A stretch of DNA of 64,000 nucleotides from Prosopocoilus inquinatus (lineage: Eukaryota > Arthropoda > Insecta > Coleoptera > Lucanidae), in the NCBI GenBank assembly GCA_036172665.1, contig CM069872.1, positions 22,113,001 to 22,177,000 on the forward strand. Direction: 5' to 3'. Each line of letters opens with the position of its first letter. Position 1 is the first letter of the stretch. The position numbers and the translations under genes were made by a program. Under the pieces are notes generated by a model that saw nothing but the letters and a program-made list of their open reading frames with translations, ran no database searches and had not been told where the DNA came from. Shown piece after piece: positions 1 to 12,010 of this stretch.

Positions 1-1061
1 AATGTCAATCGTTGAAAAAGTCGGAAAGGACGAAACCGATCGTGAAGAATATCAAATAATTCTAGGAAAACTACTACGCCTTTCAATTATATTTTTTATT
101 AAACGAACGAGTATGTGCATGTACGAAATGATTTCCCTTCTTCTTTCTTTGAAATGGAAGCCTTTCGTTTCCCTACGATGTCTTCTTCCCGCCGCAAAAT
201 TGACAATTATATTTTCGGAAGTTAAGTATAATTTTTCGAGACCCCCCCTCCTTCTCCTCCTTATTAAATTCGATATCACCACATCATCCAGTTACGCACA
301 AATTTTCAAAAAGAAAAAAAAAAAAAACAAAAACTCCTCCGTCAAACGCGCTAATTGAATTCGGACGAGTTCCGAATGCATATTATTTTTGAATTACAAA
401 CATCATAATCATCGCTGCTGAACTTCGTCTCGGCCAGTAGTGAGACGGCCGGGATTCGATCTCACCACATTGTGCATCTGCGCAAACGTTCTTTTAATGG
501 TCGTGTCTTTCTTCAACTGACCGACAAGCTCTAAGCTGATCCGATCAGCACCGATAAATAAAAAACAGTTTTCTTTCTTGAAAACAAAACACGTAATTCG
601 CAATTGAATCCGATGGTTCGGATTAGTTAAGGTGCAATTCAGATAAGTTACATCTTCAAAAGAACACGACGCTTTCTACATTTGCTGTTGCTGTTTCGAT
701 CACTTTATGAAAACGTTTAAGCTTTCACTTCAAATTCGCGTAGATATTATCGCATATATTACGCAAAGGCATATTCGCACAACAGTAACGAAGACGAAGT
801 GATAGCTTAAAATTAAATCGTATTTTTTTTTATACTACAGTCCTTCCGGACTTAAAAGGCTCGACGCACGCCCAATAATCTCATCTGTCTATACTGCTAT
901 AAACGGCAATACATTCAAACATCACAAGTTTTCTAAAAAAATTTTATTAATTTATTTTAAAAATATTAAAAATAAAAGTAAAACACTTTTGAACTGTAAC
1001 AAAAAAGAACAAAAAATATTAACATCACCGATCACCTTTCTTTATAAAAATAACAACTCAC
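1..1061. other. AT-rich non-coding stretch, possible tRNA-derived SINE remnant
   Basis: No convincing gene is visible. On the minus strand near 440-460 there is a GATCGAATCCC motif resembling a pol III B box, preceded by a weak A-box-like GAGCTTGTCGG about 70 bases upstream. This could be a decayed tRNA-derived SINE. If the host gene at 1062-2484 continues leftward, this stretch would be its intron. The rest is AT-rich with homopurine and homopyrimidine runs. Confidence 0.3.
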
Positions 1062-2484
1062 GCCGAATTCCGTCCTCCCGGCGGACGTCCTCCGGACGAC
1101 GGAGGACGAGGACACCGCGGACGTCCGTCGCCTGAGGACGACCGACGACGTAGTCCTCCGTCAAGGGACTGTCGTCGGCGGGCACCCTCCCGTCGTCGTA
1201 TTCTGTAAGAAAAATTACTGTTTACTAAAAATTCCCGCTGCCATAAAATGCACATTCTTCCTCGCAAGTACAATTATTAACTTGGACAAAAATTCGTCAG
1301 ATAATTAAAACAATTGCAATCATTTTCGGAACAGAACGGAGAAAGTCAACGTAACCGTATACGGTATCGTCCTTCGTCTTTTATTCAGAAGTGCGTCCCG
1401 ACATTTTCAGAACGAATAAAACATTGCAGTAAAGCGGACTCCTTTTCGCATAATTTTTTGTTTTTTTCTTTCCGCCAAGAGCGAATAATAAGTTGAACAG
1501 TTAAGTCACAGACTGATGATAACTCCTGTTGTTCTCTCCTGTTCTACTCATCTTGAAAATATCGCGAGAAAATTGCGAATCACGGTGCGCGTTCCTCAAC
1601 AACAAAAACTGACAATTTCTTTTCCCAGCAACAACAATCGTTTTAATTCCTTACTCGCTTTCCCTTTCCGACATGCGATTACTTACGTTTCGCTCCTTTC
1701 GGCCGTCGTCGTCGTCGGCGGCGGCGGCGGCTGCGGCGGTGGCTGCGACGGCGGCGGCGGCTGCGACGGCGGCGCCGAAAGGCCCGCCGCCGGTTTCGCT
1801 ATCGAAGAGGCTTCACTGCAAGGAAAATTACATAAAAAGAAGTCTCGCTGCCATTAACTTCGAATTTTTGCCCTTTTGACATGTGATTACTTACTTGGAC
1901 TTCTCGGTCGTCAGCCGCCGCCTCGCCTTCCGGCGACGGCCCGGCGGCGTGTAACTGTAAAGAAAATTACATTAAAGAAATAAAAACTTGGCAGTGCGAC
2001 GAATTTGAGCTTGAAAATAAAGAAAAATAATTTCTCCGGTAATTAATAATTCTAACGTTCGACGAAAAACCAAATGCGAAGAACCAATTTGATGTCTGTA
2101 AACACCTCTTCGAGCTATCTTTAACGTAGAATTCGTCACTCTTTCTTACATTCGACTAAAATACACGCACTTTCCGTTGCAAACTCAACTTGCGGCTTCT
2201 TTATACGGAACGACCCCTATATTTTTACAATGCAATGAGAAAGGATAATGAGCACTATAACTTTCGATGAAATTAAACGCTTATTTAAAGTGACCTGTTA
2301 AAAAATTTGCTACCGTAATTATTAATCTGCAGTACGGTTAAATTCTTACGCTCTAATTCGAATTTTTTAGCCGACAATGCTGCTCACTTCATTTCGATAA
2401 ATTTCAAACAACGTATTATCCTTTGCTTTGCAACATTTCAAAATTGGCGGTAAAAACCGGGGGCGTGGCTTACTTGAACGCCAT
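1062..2484 (-). CDS. Candidate host gene, 5' part: four spliced exons, Arg/Pro-rich product
   Basis: Inferred minus-strand gene with coding exons 2474-2484 (ATGGCGTTCAA then GTAAGC), 1895-1954 (TTTACAG acceptor, GTAAGT donor), 1687-1815 (CCTTGCAG, GTAAGT) and 1062-1202 (CTTACAG, GTGAGT). The first exon leaves two bases over, and the next three exons (60, 129, 141 nt) are all multiples of three, so one frame stays open through all four. The product would start MAFN, then a basic stretch, a Pro/Gln run, a Thr run and an Arg-rich segment. Exons are strongly GC-rich with G-ending codons; introns are AT-rich. The third base pattern of the last exon also fits another frame, so an exon may be missing between the last two. 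The gene would continue beyond the window start. I do not recognise the family. Confidence 0.42.
1203..2010 (-). repeat. Repeated intron-border sequences around three exons
   Basis: The three GC-rich exons at 1062-1202, 1687-1815 and 1895-1954 are preceded (plus-strand view) by the same border, CTGYAAGRAAAATTAC, at 1203, 1816 and 1955. Two of the introns share GCTGCCATWAA. The borders after 1687-1815 and 1895-1954 share CATGYGATTACTTAC. This suggests the exon-plus-intron block arose by local tandem duplication. Confidence 0.5.
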
Positions 2485-3806
2485 GCCACAAATGGAACGA
2501 TAGAGAATACGTGCAGAGAACGCCGAAAATGCATAACAAAAAACGAAATAAACCGCGAACCAACAACGACCGATCACTTCCGTATCACTCAAGCCACCGG
2601 ATAGCAACAATTTTCGGACGGTTCTTCCGGAAAAACCCACAATAAAGTAAATAAACGACGGAAAAAATTTACTAACCTTAATTCCCTATCGGGCATATCG
2701 TAACTAACAATGACATTATAATATTACTCCTAGACTGGCTGTGTCGTATGCTTTCGGCGCTACCGATTGATACCAACATTAAACAGAAATAGACATACAC
2801 TTATTTTGGGTGAAAGACAAAGATGTCAAGAAGTTGATCACGTGATGTAGGGCAAGAAGCCAAGAGAACGTAATGCAAACCTACCGCAAATTCTATTAAA
2901 AAGATGTAATTGTATTACATGATAGAAGATATCGTTTACAAAACATATTATTTATAATAATGAATTTATTTATTTAAGTATACAGCAATAATTTCGAAAT
3001 ATACGCGTGAAAAAGCACTTTTAAATTAAATAAGTTCATTCAATTTTGCAATTAACTTGAACTTACTGTACGTACCAACAAATGTCCATGAATGCAAAAG
3101 ATTAAAATGTAAATATATTCACGTAATCAACTTGGTTACTTAGGGAGAATATAAAAAGTTGGTCAATTTACTATTTAAAAACCAGACTAATATTTATAAT
3201 AAAAAAGCTGAATTATTCAATGTGAGAATCTTAGTCAAGATACCAATTGTAACACGCCATTAAATTTTAATAAATATTAATAAATGGTGCTACAAAATTA
3301 TTACACTATTACTAACTGTTTTTATGTCGATTTGATCAGTGTAAGATACCTACATTATACAGATAACTTCCGAGATCTTGATTGGCTGCTTTCACTGTGT
3401 AGGCCAAAATAAGGAAGATGGAATAAAACAAATATTTGCCCATCACAGAACCTTATATTTAGGGCAGAAAAAAACATTCAGGGAAAAATCTCATTCGACA
3501 TGATACGAATGAGATGAAAAAACCCTGTACATTCATTTCAACATTAAATTATTAGATTTTATAGTGCAGCATAATAACAAACAATTTTCAGTAATCCTGG
3601 AGATTGATCACAGTTTTGATCACTTTAAAAATTCCTTTGCCGTTCACTATTAAAAGAAACCGCAAACTGTACTGGTAAATAACAGCAACAACACTATGGC
3701 GACACTGCAATAAACTCATTCTAAGATGCAACACCACACGAGTTCACTGTTACGTGCATAAACTGCTAAGCTTGCCATCTTCAGCACATAGACCGAGTGA
3801 TTTACG
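2485..3806. other. Intergenic or promoter-side sequence, then P-like element 3' flank
   Basis: 2485-2660 is moderately GC-rich and lies just upstream of the proposed start at 2484, so it may hold the promoter and 5' leader of that gene. From about 2700 the sequence is AT-rich without a convincing reading frame. The part nearest 3806 probably belongs to the untranslated end of the P-like element, but I could not find its terminal inverted repeat. Confidence 0.3.
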
Positions 3807-6800
3807 TTATTGGTGTTTAAATAAAATAAGTTTACCTAGTTTATGACGAATTCGTGTTTTAACTTCATTCATACTCATGTTTTTATGGTGAAGTCTAATT
3901 TTAAAATAATGTTCCAATATTAAATTGACTAATTGCAATAAATGATGATTTAGTGGATCCTGATCCAAAATGTGATCACTCAAGTTTAAAAAAAGTGTAT
4001 TTATATCAATATACTTTTTTGCTTCCAATTTCAGTTGTAATATAACATTCCCATGACAGGTTAAACGTTTTCTAAAAACACTTTCTGCAATTTGGCAAAT
4101 TCTTAAAATGTCTTTAGATGGTTTAATTAATCCACCACGATCTTTTCTACATACCAACTTTGAAACACTTTCATTTTGCTCTAACTGCAAGCAACATTGT
4201 TGGCACTGAACTTGCTTCTTCAGTTTTTTAACTATGAATCCACAAATATATCCTATTACATCATTACAATATTCGGTAACTTCATTCATTTCCAAGTCGT
4301 CATAATTGAAATCATTTTCCAAAACCAAAGAATCTACGCTGTTATCTTTAAAGTTATTTTTCTTTGTTGCTGAGCTAACTTGGAGAATATAAGTATCATC
4401 TTGGGGTAAACAATTTGCAGCTGATGAGGCAGTAATTTCTGCATGAATGAGTAAACGCTTCTAAGCAGCTTCAAATTGTACCGCAGTAGGATTATTATTA
4501 AATCCTCCCTTGGACCGTATTGCGCAAAAAAAAGTCTCTATGTGATCTTGACTTAGTTTATAAGTTAGTAGATATGACAAGTAGTTTTTTTGTATAATAT
4601 ACTTTTCAACTATCGCTTGCACAGAATTCATATTTACTAACAGACCCAAGAAGCCCGTTTTGCGTTTACTATATACCATTTTCTCTCCATTGACATCTTT
4701 TAAATTTAAAATATACTGTCTGGTTTCTTGGAAAAAAGATCTAATGTAATTTATGTTTGTAACAGAAAGTGGTTTTTTGTACAAGTTCTTGCTCAATGAA
4801 TTCCTAGTGTTTAGAATATCAAACAACTTATCAATGGTTCGACAAAAGAAACTTGTCGCAGATGAGTTCTCAAAGGCTTTCAACTTGAGATCCATACGAC
4901 AGTAATCTAAAGCATCGGCCACACTACAGCTGAACACTTGCACAGCTAACTTCACTTTCATTTTTTCGGCGTTGTAATTTAAGTGTTGTTGTCTAATTTT
5001 GGTGGCCAAATGTAATTCTTCTTTGTCTTGTAAATCTACCAAATCTTGAAAATATTGCCATTTTATAATTCCCCCATTGCCATCATAAATACAATTCCAA
5101 TCGCCCAAAGCATTTCGGATAAGTTTAATTACATGGCAAGGATCCAATATAATAAATACTTCATCCTGTGTGCTGGGATGTGGAAAATATGTTTTCATGG
5201 TGCAGCCAATTAAGTCACTACCCAAAAAGGGTGTCATAGCCAGATTTGCAGCTGCACCATCAAATGTTAGGGAAATTGTCTTAACTCCACATTTTTCTAA
5301 CATTACTAAGCAACCTTTAACTAAATTAGCTCTTTCTTGAGCTGTAAGAGAGCTAATTAAAAAATATGCTATTGGAATCTTCCATCTACAATTTACCCCA
5401 ACAACAAGAAAAACTATTACTTCTCTGGCTAAAGGTAAACTATCGCTGTCTACGGCAACTCCAAAATCTACATAACCAATGTTTCTTTGGCCATTCCACT
5501 GTCGTATTGCCATTTCATCCACTATTAACGAGCAAACCAGTTCTTTTCCTTCCTTTTTCAATTCCTCTACTTTCATTTTTAAAGCATGTAGGGATTCAGA
5601 AGTATATCCTGGAGAACCATCTACTGTTGAGTACCACTTTCTCAGAGTCCTTGGATGAGGCAAACAATTATTAAAACTTTTTCTTACATAACTATAAGCT
5701 GAACTTGAATAGAAATGTAGTGTTAGCGCAAAAGCACGCAGCTCTGGTGGAAACTTCTTATCGGTAGTTTGTTTCAGCTGACGCAGCAAAAGTTGCTTTT
5801 GTGAGTTGGGTAAGCATTCCTGAAATGAAGAAAATTAATTATAATAGCAGCAGGAACGCACTGCATCAATGAATTAACTTTCAATAAAAAGAAACTATTT
5901 GCTCTATGAAAAGTAATAATTACTTGATGAAAATTCATATTTACAAAACATGCAAGTTTTTATAATTGTAACGTAACTAACCACTTTAAAATAAACAAAA
6001 TGGCAAACATTAAATGGCAGTTAGACGATATTCTGTTGCTGCCTTTTAAAAAAAGCACTAAATCGTTAAGAGATTTAACTGACGTTTGTAGTCTATAAAC
6101 TTTGGTACGAAGGTATTTAATAGTTTTTTCCTGCTTATGTATTTTTTCAGTTGCCATCTGCCACATTTTCTTAAATTTCTTTGGATTTTCTATATCCTCT
6201 GGTGAGAAATCTCCAAGGTATACTGGCTGAGATCTTTTTCTAAAATATTTAAATTTACTTAGAAATGTAAGTTTACATACTCTTATTATATTTTGATTAA
6301 CATTTCTGCATAAAAATGTGTATTCATATACTGTTAATATCTGTTCTTACCTCTTTCTGGAATCAGTAACTTTCTCAGCTACACTTTCATTTGAAAAAGA
6401 TGGTATAGTATGTGTTGCTAGTATACTTTTAGAGTTACTGTGATGATGATGAGTCTCACTATTTGTGCTGCAAACAAGAGCGTGATAAGTTTGTTCGTTA
6501 TCGTCCATAAAATTTTACTTACGTAATTTTCAAACTTAAATTTTCAGTGTCCTTAGGCGAACAGTCTCCTACATATACCCGTTGGAATTCTCTTCTAGAA
6601 TATTTAATGCAATAAGTTTTCTTATAACATATGAACTAATATCTTCACTTAAAAATTATAAATTATTTTCTGTTACCTGTTTCCTGAATCAGCTGCTACT
6701 ACTTCTTTATCTGAAGGAATCAGTACATTACATGAAGTAGTAGGTATTTCAAAAGTATTTTCTTTCATTAGGTCACCATCACTACAATTACATAGAATTC

Positions 6801-7283
6801 AATTTTCATGCAATGAAACGGTTAATACACCAACCTTTCATTTAAAACTTCAGGTTTTCGCAGCCTTTCTGATCTTTTCTTACACTCCTTCCTGCTTAAA
6901 TGCTGGGGAAAATTAAAAATTGAAGGAACTGCTCCTGATTTTACAGTTTTTTTCCCAAAATTTTGAGAAAAATCCTCGGGTAAAAAGTGCTCAGAACACA
7001 GTTTTGAAAAGTTTGATGGAGTAAAGTTTTGGCGTTTTGTAGCTATAACCCACTTTTTACGGATGGCTGGATCAGAAGGAAAACTAAAGCAAAAGTTCTG
7101 CATTAATTAAAATCTATTATTTATTGGAAACTTTGAAACTTATATTACTGTTAATACTCTTTCATGAGTCTAAGTTGATATAAAAAATTTATTTTTCAAC
7201 TTATTTACTTACCCATGAAAAGAAATATTGCCGCCTTTTTTGGCACGATTGGTGCATCCGTATGCTGAACAAGACACTACCAT
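3807..7283 (-). pseudogene. P-element-like THAP transposase, single in-frame stop (copy 1)
   Basis: Multi-exon P-superfamily transposase. Exon 7213-7283 starts the THAP zinc finger (CSAYGC, then FHG at the splice). Exon 2 starts at 7083 after TTTAG and carries the rest of the THAP fold (W, CSEH, AVPSIF). Small exons follow near 6676-6780, 6500-6600 and about 6000-6240, the last with a coiled coil. The catalytic exon runs from 5819 (acceptor TTTCAG) to 3807 and includes IVDEMAI, FDGAAAN, DPCHVIKLIRN and HIETFFCAIR, followed by the C-terminal GYICGFIVKKL segment. One stop codon, TAG at 4461-4463 in the context FEAA-stop-KRLLIHAEI, interrupts an otherwise continuous frame of about 650 codons. 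THAP proteins bind DNA through C2CH; P transposase uses GTP and makes staggered cuts. Terminal repeats were not found. Confidence 0.85.
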
Positions 7284-7687
7284 TTTTCACAAATCAGTTT
7301 GTTTATGTGAGTGTAAGTTTATTCAGAACACCTACAAGTACTGAGTACTTTAAAAGATACTTTCGTTTCGCTATTTACTGAATAAAACTACGAAATGAAA
7401 GAAAACTAATATCGGCTACACTAGACTTCTATAGGCAAATAGCATGTTTTGCCCTTCATCAGCTGATCGTCTCTACGCATCTCTCTCTTATTTGCGCGTC
7501 AATTCCTCTCTGTTTAGGCGCTGTCTAGGCAAGTTTATGAGTGCGTTCGTCTTGGACGCTTTCGTGCTGACAGCGTTAGTGCTGGCAGTAAACGTGTTTT
7601 TCCGTTCGCTTAGGTCGCTATCCTGCAAACGCTATCAACAAGCCGAACGCTTTTTCGCTTGTGTTGGTACTTGACAGTTATTTGAAA

Positions 7688-9021
7688 ATGGCGCAAAGTG
7701 TCATAATTTCAGCAGCAGTACAGGAATTTTATATCATGTTTATTGATTCTTCATCAGATGAAAGTGAAGAAGAAAATGAAGAAATGATATTAATGCAGCG
7801 TTTGACGGAAAAGAAAGCGCCTATTGCGCGTCTCATAAATTATGTAGAGGTTATTATTCCGCAGTATACTGAAAACCAATTTAAATCTCATTTTAGGTAA
7901 GATATGTTATTTACATTGTTATGCATTAATTAAAATTAACTGTTTTGTAGAATGCGGCCTGCAACTTTTTATTTTATATTAAATTTAATTAGAAAGAAAC
8001 TGTTGAGAGAAAAAGCAGGGTGTCCTACGATATCGCCAGAAAAACAATTTTTTATTGCAATTTGGAAAATGGCAACACCAGATTCATACAGGTAGATTTA
8101 TTCTGATAAATTATCCATACTGTCTGTACAGTGCAAGTAATAAAATTTGTTTTTAGATCTATTTGTGAAAAATTCAATGTAGCCCGAGCAACAGCCTTAA
8201 AGTCTGTTCGTAGGGTTACAAAAGCCGTATCAGAATTGGCACAAATTTTTATTAAATGGCCAAATGAAGCAAGAGCAGCTGAAATTTCGAATGGGTTTTT
8301 TGATGCAAGTGGTTTCCCAAACATAATAGGTTCTATCGACGGCACACACATCAATATTCCTGCACCAAAACAAAATCCGGAGTGTTACATTAATAGAAAG
8401 GGACACCATTCAATACAAATGCAGGTAGAACAAATTAATTATACTCTATTCTGATAATTTTTAGAAAAAATTTGTATTTAGGCTGTAAGCGATCATCAGT
8501 GTCGCTTCATTCATTGTTACATAGGAAACGTTGGATCTGTACATGACCAGCGGGTTTTTCGACTCTCAGAAATTTCTGATTACCTTAATGATCCATCAAA
8601 ATTCCCAAGAAATTGTCACTTGATTGGTGATTCAGCTTATATGCTCAACAAACATCTACTTACACCATACCGCGATAATGGACGATTAACCAACCGGCAA
8701 AGAAATTACAATTATTGCCTAGCCTCAGCTAGAATGGCTATAGAGCGAACATTTGGTCTCTTAAAAGGAAGGTTCCGGAGTCTGTTAACAGTGCTTGATA
8801 TGGAACGCATTGATCTAATTCCAGAATTTGTTTTGGCATGTTGTGTTTTACATAACATATGTTTAATGAAAGGTGAAGAAGTAGAAGTTGCTAATATAGA
8901 TAATATACATGCTCCATTGGAAGAAGTTGTACATGTTGGACGAGTTGTAGAGGCAAGAAATTTAATAGCAGAGGCAAAAAGAAATGACGTTTGTCAAGAA
9001 CTTGAAATTCGAAATGTATAA
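7688..9021 (+). CDS. Harbinger transposase (HARBI1-like nuclease), four exons
   Basis: Exons 7688-7896, 7951-8091, 8157-8424 and 8482-9021 join in frame with GT-AG introns (52-65 nt), giving 385 residues; vertebrate HARBI1 is about 349. The start is the ATG in AAAATGGCGCAAAG. Catalytic DDE residues are visible: D in SIDGTHI (exon 3), D in LIGDSAY and E in ERTFGLLKGRF (exon 4). The last exon also carries CCVLHNICL. The enzyme cuts and pastes its element and normally needs the Myb-like partner encoded at 9310-11501 for nuclear import and end recognition. No stop or frameshift was found, so it may be functional. The N-terminus is acidic and Ser/Glu-rich. Confidence 0.85.
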
Positions 9022-9309
9022 AGTTTTATTAGTGTTACAGCTAGAATTGGTAGATTAGTTATTTCAAATACAGTGTACAGTTATTGAACTTTGTTAATTT
9101 GAAAGGCATAACTGATGAAATACAGCTCTCTTTAACAAACTTATTATAATTTGATTTTCATTACCTATACCTTACATTAATTCACTGCACATGTACCTAT
9201 ACACAAAACTAAACATTATACAAACTAGTTAATTTAAATAACTGCTATTTACTAAATTATAAACTAAGTTAATATTTTAAAGAAACTGACTGCTCATTGT
9301 AATAAAATG

Positions 9310-11501
9310 TTATTTCTTAAGTAAATCAAGTAGTTCTTTAAAAACAGTAATGGCTTCACTCCTTTGCTTCATTGTTTCTTGGTGCCTGCGTTCACGATTT
9401 TGCTCAGCAGTTTCCTTAGTTTTGTTTATTGACGTTAGTAAATCCTGAGATGATAAATGACTGGATTGCATTTTTTTGGATGATTTAATATTAGATTCAT
9501 CTACTTCTCTAGCCCTTTTCCCAGTAGAACTTATTGTTGCTACTGGCTCTATATTCGGTTTCGAGCCTAAAAGCTCCTGCATAAATTCATAGTATGGCCA
9601 AGTCTTAGTAGAATTGCCTGACTTGCTATTGTGGTCTTTTACAGCCTTGTATGTCCTTTTCAAACTTTGAAATTTTGACATGCACTGTGGGCCAGTAACA
9701 TTATAACCGGTATCATTTAACTGTTTGCTAATAGCTTGCCAAACTTTTTTCTGTGGTACTTTTCCAGAATAAAATTCATTCTCTTTTTTTTGATATTGTT
9801 CTATTAAAAACAATATTGCATTATGTGGCCATTTAAAAGCAGCACTATCTGGCTCTGGTTGAGTTGAATTTTCTGCAGGAGATTCTATTGAACCGCATAT
9901 GTCAAATGCTGCAGAATCATCTACATCAAACATCTCTGAGATGTCTGTATCTAGTGTCATTGATTTATTTATTTCTAGTTCTTCAGATTCTGGTTCAACA
10001 GCAATTCTTTGTGCTCCTAATTTATTTTTTGCTTCTTCTAGTTTTTGCGTAGCAAAAACAATTTCTGCAAATACACAGTAAGATTTCAGTTGAAGAAAAT
10101 ACTACACCATTTCCAATTGTAATTCAGAAAAGATCAAATATAATTCAGAATTGTTATTTTAATTTCAGAATATGTCACTTGAAACTTAGTGTGAATTCAG
10201 ATTGCATGTAAAAACGTAAATGGAAAATTGATCCACCAATGAGAACGTCCGATTACAGCAAATCAGAGGTTCTCATGGGTAGATTAATTTTCCGTTTACA
10301 TTTTTACATGCAATCTGAATTCACTTTCACATTTATCAAAACCAATTTCAGGTTATCACTTGTGATTTACATTTATCAACTTAATTTCAGATCTCGTTAT
10401 TTGTAATTCAAATTGGAGATACTTATGTATATGAAATTTAAAACTAATTTTATGCAAAAATTATTGTATTCACTTTCTATTTTTTTAATTCTTTTTATTT
10501 TGTTTTTATTTTTTTTCTGACATTTTAACATTTTTTTCTAATTCCAGCCAAGTTGCTAATTAATAAATTACCTAGCCCTCTAGTCGCAATAATGTAATAT
10601 CTCTTTAACAACTACCCATACGACCTGACAACTTCAAACCCTGATATTTCAAGAGCTGCTGGGAATTCGGGAAAAGTGAATAGAATCATTTTTGCTTAAA
10701 ATTGGTCATACAATTCATATACGCAGTAGCTCGGATACCTCAGCAGCCACCCGGTATAAAATTCTGAAATTAAAGTAAAAATTTCGAACTACAATTTACA
10801 ATTGATGACCTCTTAATTACAATTAGAAAAGGTGTAGCAATACATAACTTTTTGATATTTTAATTGCAAATACATACATGCAAGCATATAATAGGTGCTT
10901 TCCATTTACCTCTGTCAGCAGCTCTGAACTGCTCTGAGACACAAAGCCCTCCGTTCCATTTAAAAAAGTGGCCGGAGCATCAAGTCTTAGTGACTTCCTT
11001 CCCCTTTCTCCTTGAGGACCAACTTTTGACTAAGGGCATGAAGCTCCGGTAGCAATTTGTTAATCCTTGAGATTATGCTAAGCTCTAACTAGCATGTAAA
11101 TAAGTTCTTGAATAGTTTAATATTATGCTAATAATTTGTTTGCGGAAAGTATTTAAATATCGAGTATAATTGATCAAACTGACTTGAAAATCAAATTTGT
11201 TTCTTGCACCTAACATTTCGTGTTCCATTTGCAAACTATTTGGAGCAGCTCCGAGGAATTCCGAGTTTTGTGCCTCACGATCATTACCTCCCAAATGGAA
11301 AGCAACTATTAAATGTAATCAAAACAAACATATTTACAAATATTATAATTATTTATATATTTATACTCAAAAGTTAGGTTATTATTTGTAATTTATAAAC
11401 TACAGTTACTTACCTGTTTCAAAGCGTTTAGCGTCTCGACGTGTCATCTCAATGGAGTATGTAAACCCAGTTTCCTCGTCTACAACATTATAAAGTTCCA
11501 T
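9310..11501 (-). CDS. Harbinger Myb/SANT-like DNA-binding protein, two exons
   Basis: Exon 1 is 11414-11501 (start ATGGAACTTTATAATG, donor CAG/GTAAGT) and exon 2 is 9310-10064 (acceptor TATTTGCAG). The 1,349-nt intron joins the same frame (88 + 755 nt), giving about 280 residues. Residues 105-190 form a Myb/SANT-like trihelix domain: KWPHNAILFLIEQY, then VWQAISKQL, C.SKF..LKRTYK and WPYYEFMQELLG, the pattern of the MADF/Myb_DNA-bind_4 group. The C-terminus is a charged coiled coil rich in Glu, Arg and Gln. It partners with the transposase at 7688-9021, faces it tail to tail, and lies in the same terminal repeats. The intron contains a MITE at 10191-10324. No disabling change is seen. Confidence 0.8.
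10191..10324. mobile_element. 134-bp palindromic MITE
   Basis: Two 56-bp arms (10191-10246 and 10269-10324) are near-perfect reverse complements around a 22-bp loop; the outer ends are GTGAATTCAGATTGCATG and its complement. It codes for nothing and lies within the intron of the Harbinger Myb gene. No clear target duplication was identified, so its superfamily is unknown. Confidence 0.75.
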
Positions 11502-11756
11502 TTTTTTGTAATTATGGAGGTTAGTTTTTGCAAACAAGCCAATCTTTCCAGCGTTCGGTTTGCAAACAGCACTGACGCTTTCTCTGCACTACCTGTTTGA
11601 AAATAGCGTTGTAAGCGTCCAACTGATGACGTTTTGGGACAAAAGTATGACGTCATATATTCGCTTACAGCACTACGAAATGCCAAGATGAACGATAAAT
11701 TACTTGTTCAATAGTACTGCCAACGCGAAAGCGCCCAAGACGAACGCACCCTATAA

Positions 11757-12010
11757 GGTCATTGCGAGGCAAGGTCGTACACGACAGGTAACCTCAAAAC
11801 TGGCAAGAGTCAATTTTGCAAATAAGAACCGAATTTTAAATTTATTTCCGACAACAAGAGGCGATCAAGTGCGCACATCTTGCATCAGAAACTGTTCAAC
11901 GTGTTCGGAAACGTCCGGGGGAACAGGGTAATAATGTGTCTATGAAATAAAATCGATCTTTCCATTTGCAGCAAAAAAAAAGAAGAAACCAAATCACAAT
12001 GCCTACATTC
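11757..12010 (+). repeat. Diverged repeat, copy 1
   Basis: Shares a colinear series of blocks with 15885-16150: GTAACCTCAAAACTG, AGTCAATTTTGCAAATA, a CCAGCATC-like block, AACAGGTAAT and AAACCAAATCACAAT. The copies are separated by substitutions and short indels, so the duplication is old. A GTAAT...GCAG stretch in both copies looks intron-like. The block starts directly outside the right Harbinger end. I do not recognise the family. Confidence 0.6.

Larger units (their letters stand above)
7541..11749. mobile_element. PIF/Harbinger DNA transposon, 4.2 kb
   Basis: Inverted ends match over about 30 bases with few mismatches: GTGCGTTCGTCTTGG at 7541 and its reverse complement ending at 11749. 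Between them are a Harbinger transposase gene on plus and a Myb/SANT-like gene on minus, arranged tail to tail, which is the classical two-gene Harbinger layout. TTA lies close outside the left end and TAA outside the right, but an exact 3-bp duplication is not clear. A palindromic MITE sits in the Myb intron. Confidence 0.8.

Noticed and set aside
440..520. A tRNA gene on the minus strand
   Set aside because: Only the B box is convincing; no acceptor stem or anticodon arm can be drawn, so at most a SINE remnant.
1673..1879. Plus-strand Ala-rich and Gly-rich frames
   Set aside because: They are antisense shadows of the GC-rich minus-strand exon, which has splice signals on its own strand.
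3771..3795. Another CTGAAGATGG hammerhead-like core on the minus strand
   Set aside because: No GAAA follows a helix-II hairpin, so the core is incomplete.
5366..5674. Plus-strand frame of 102 codons
   Set aside because: It is antisense to the conserved catalytic region of the P-like transposase.
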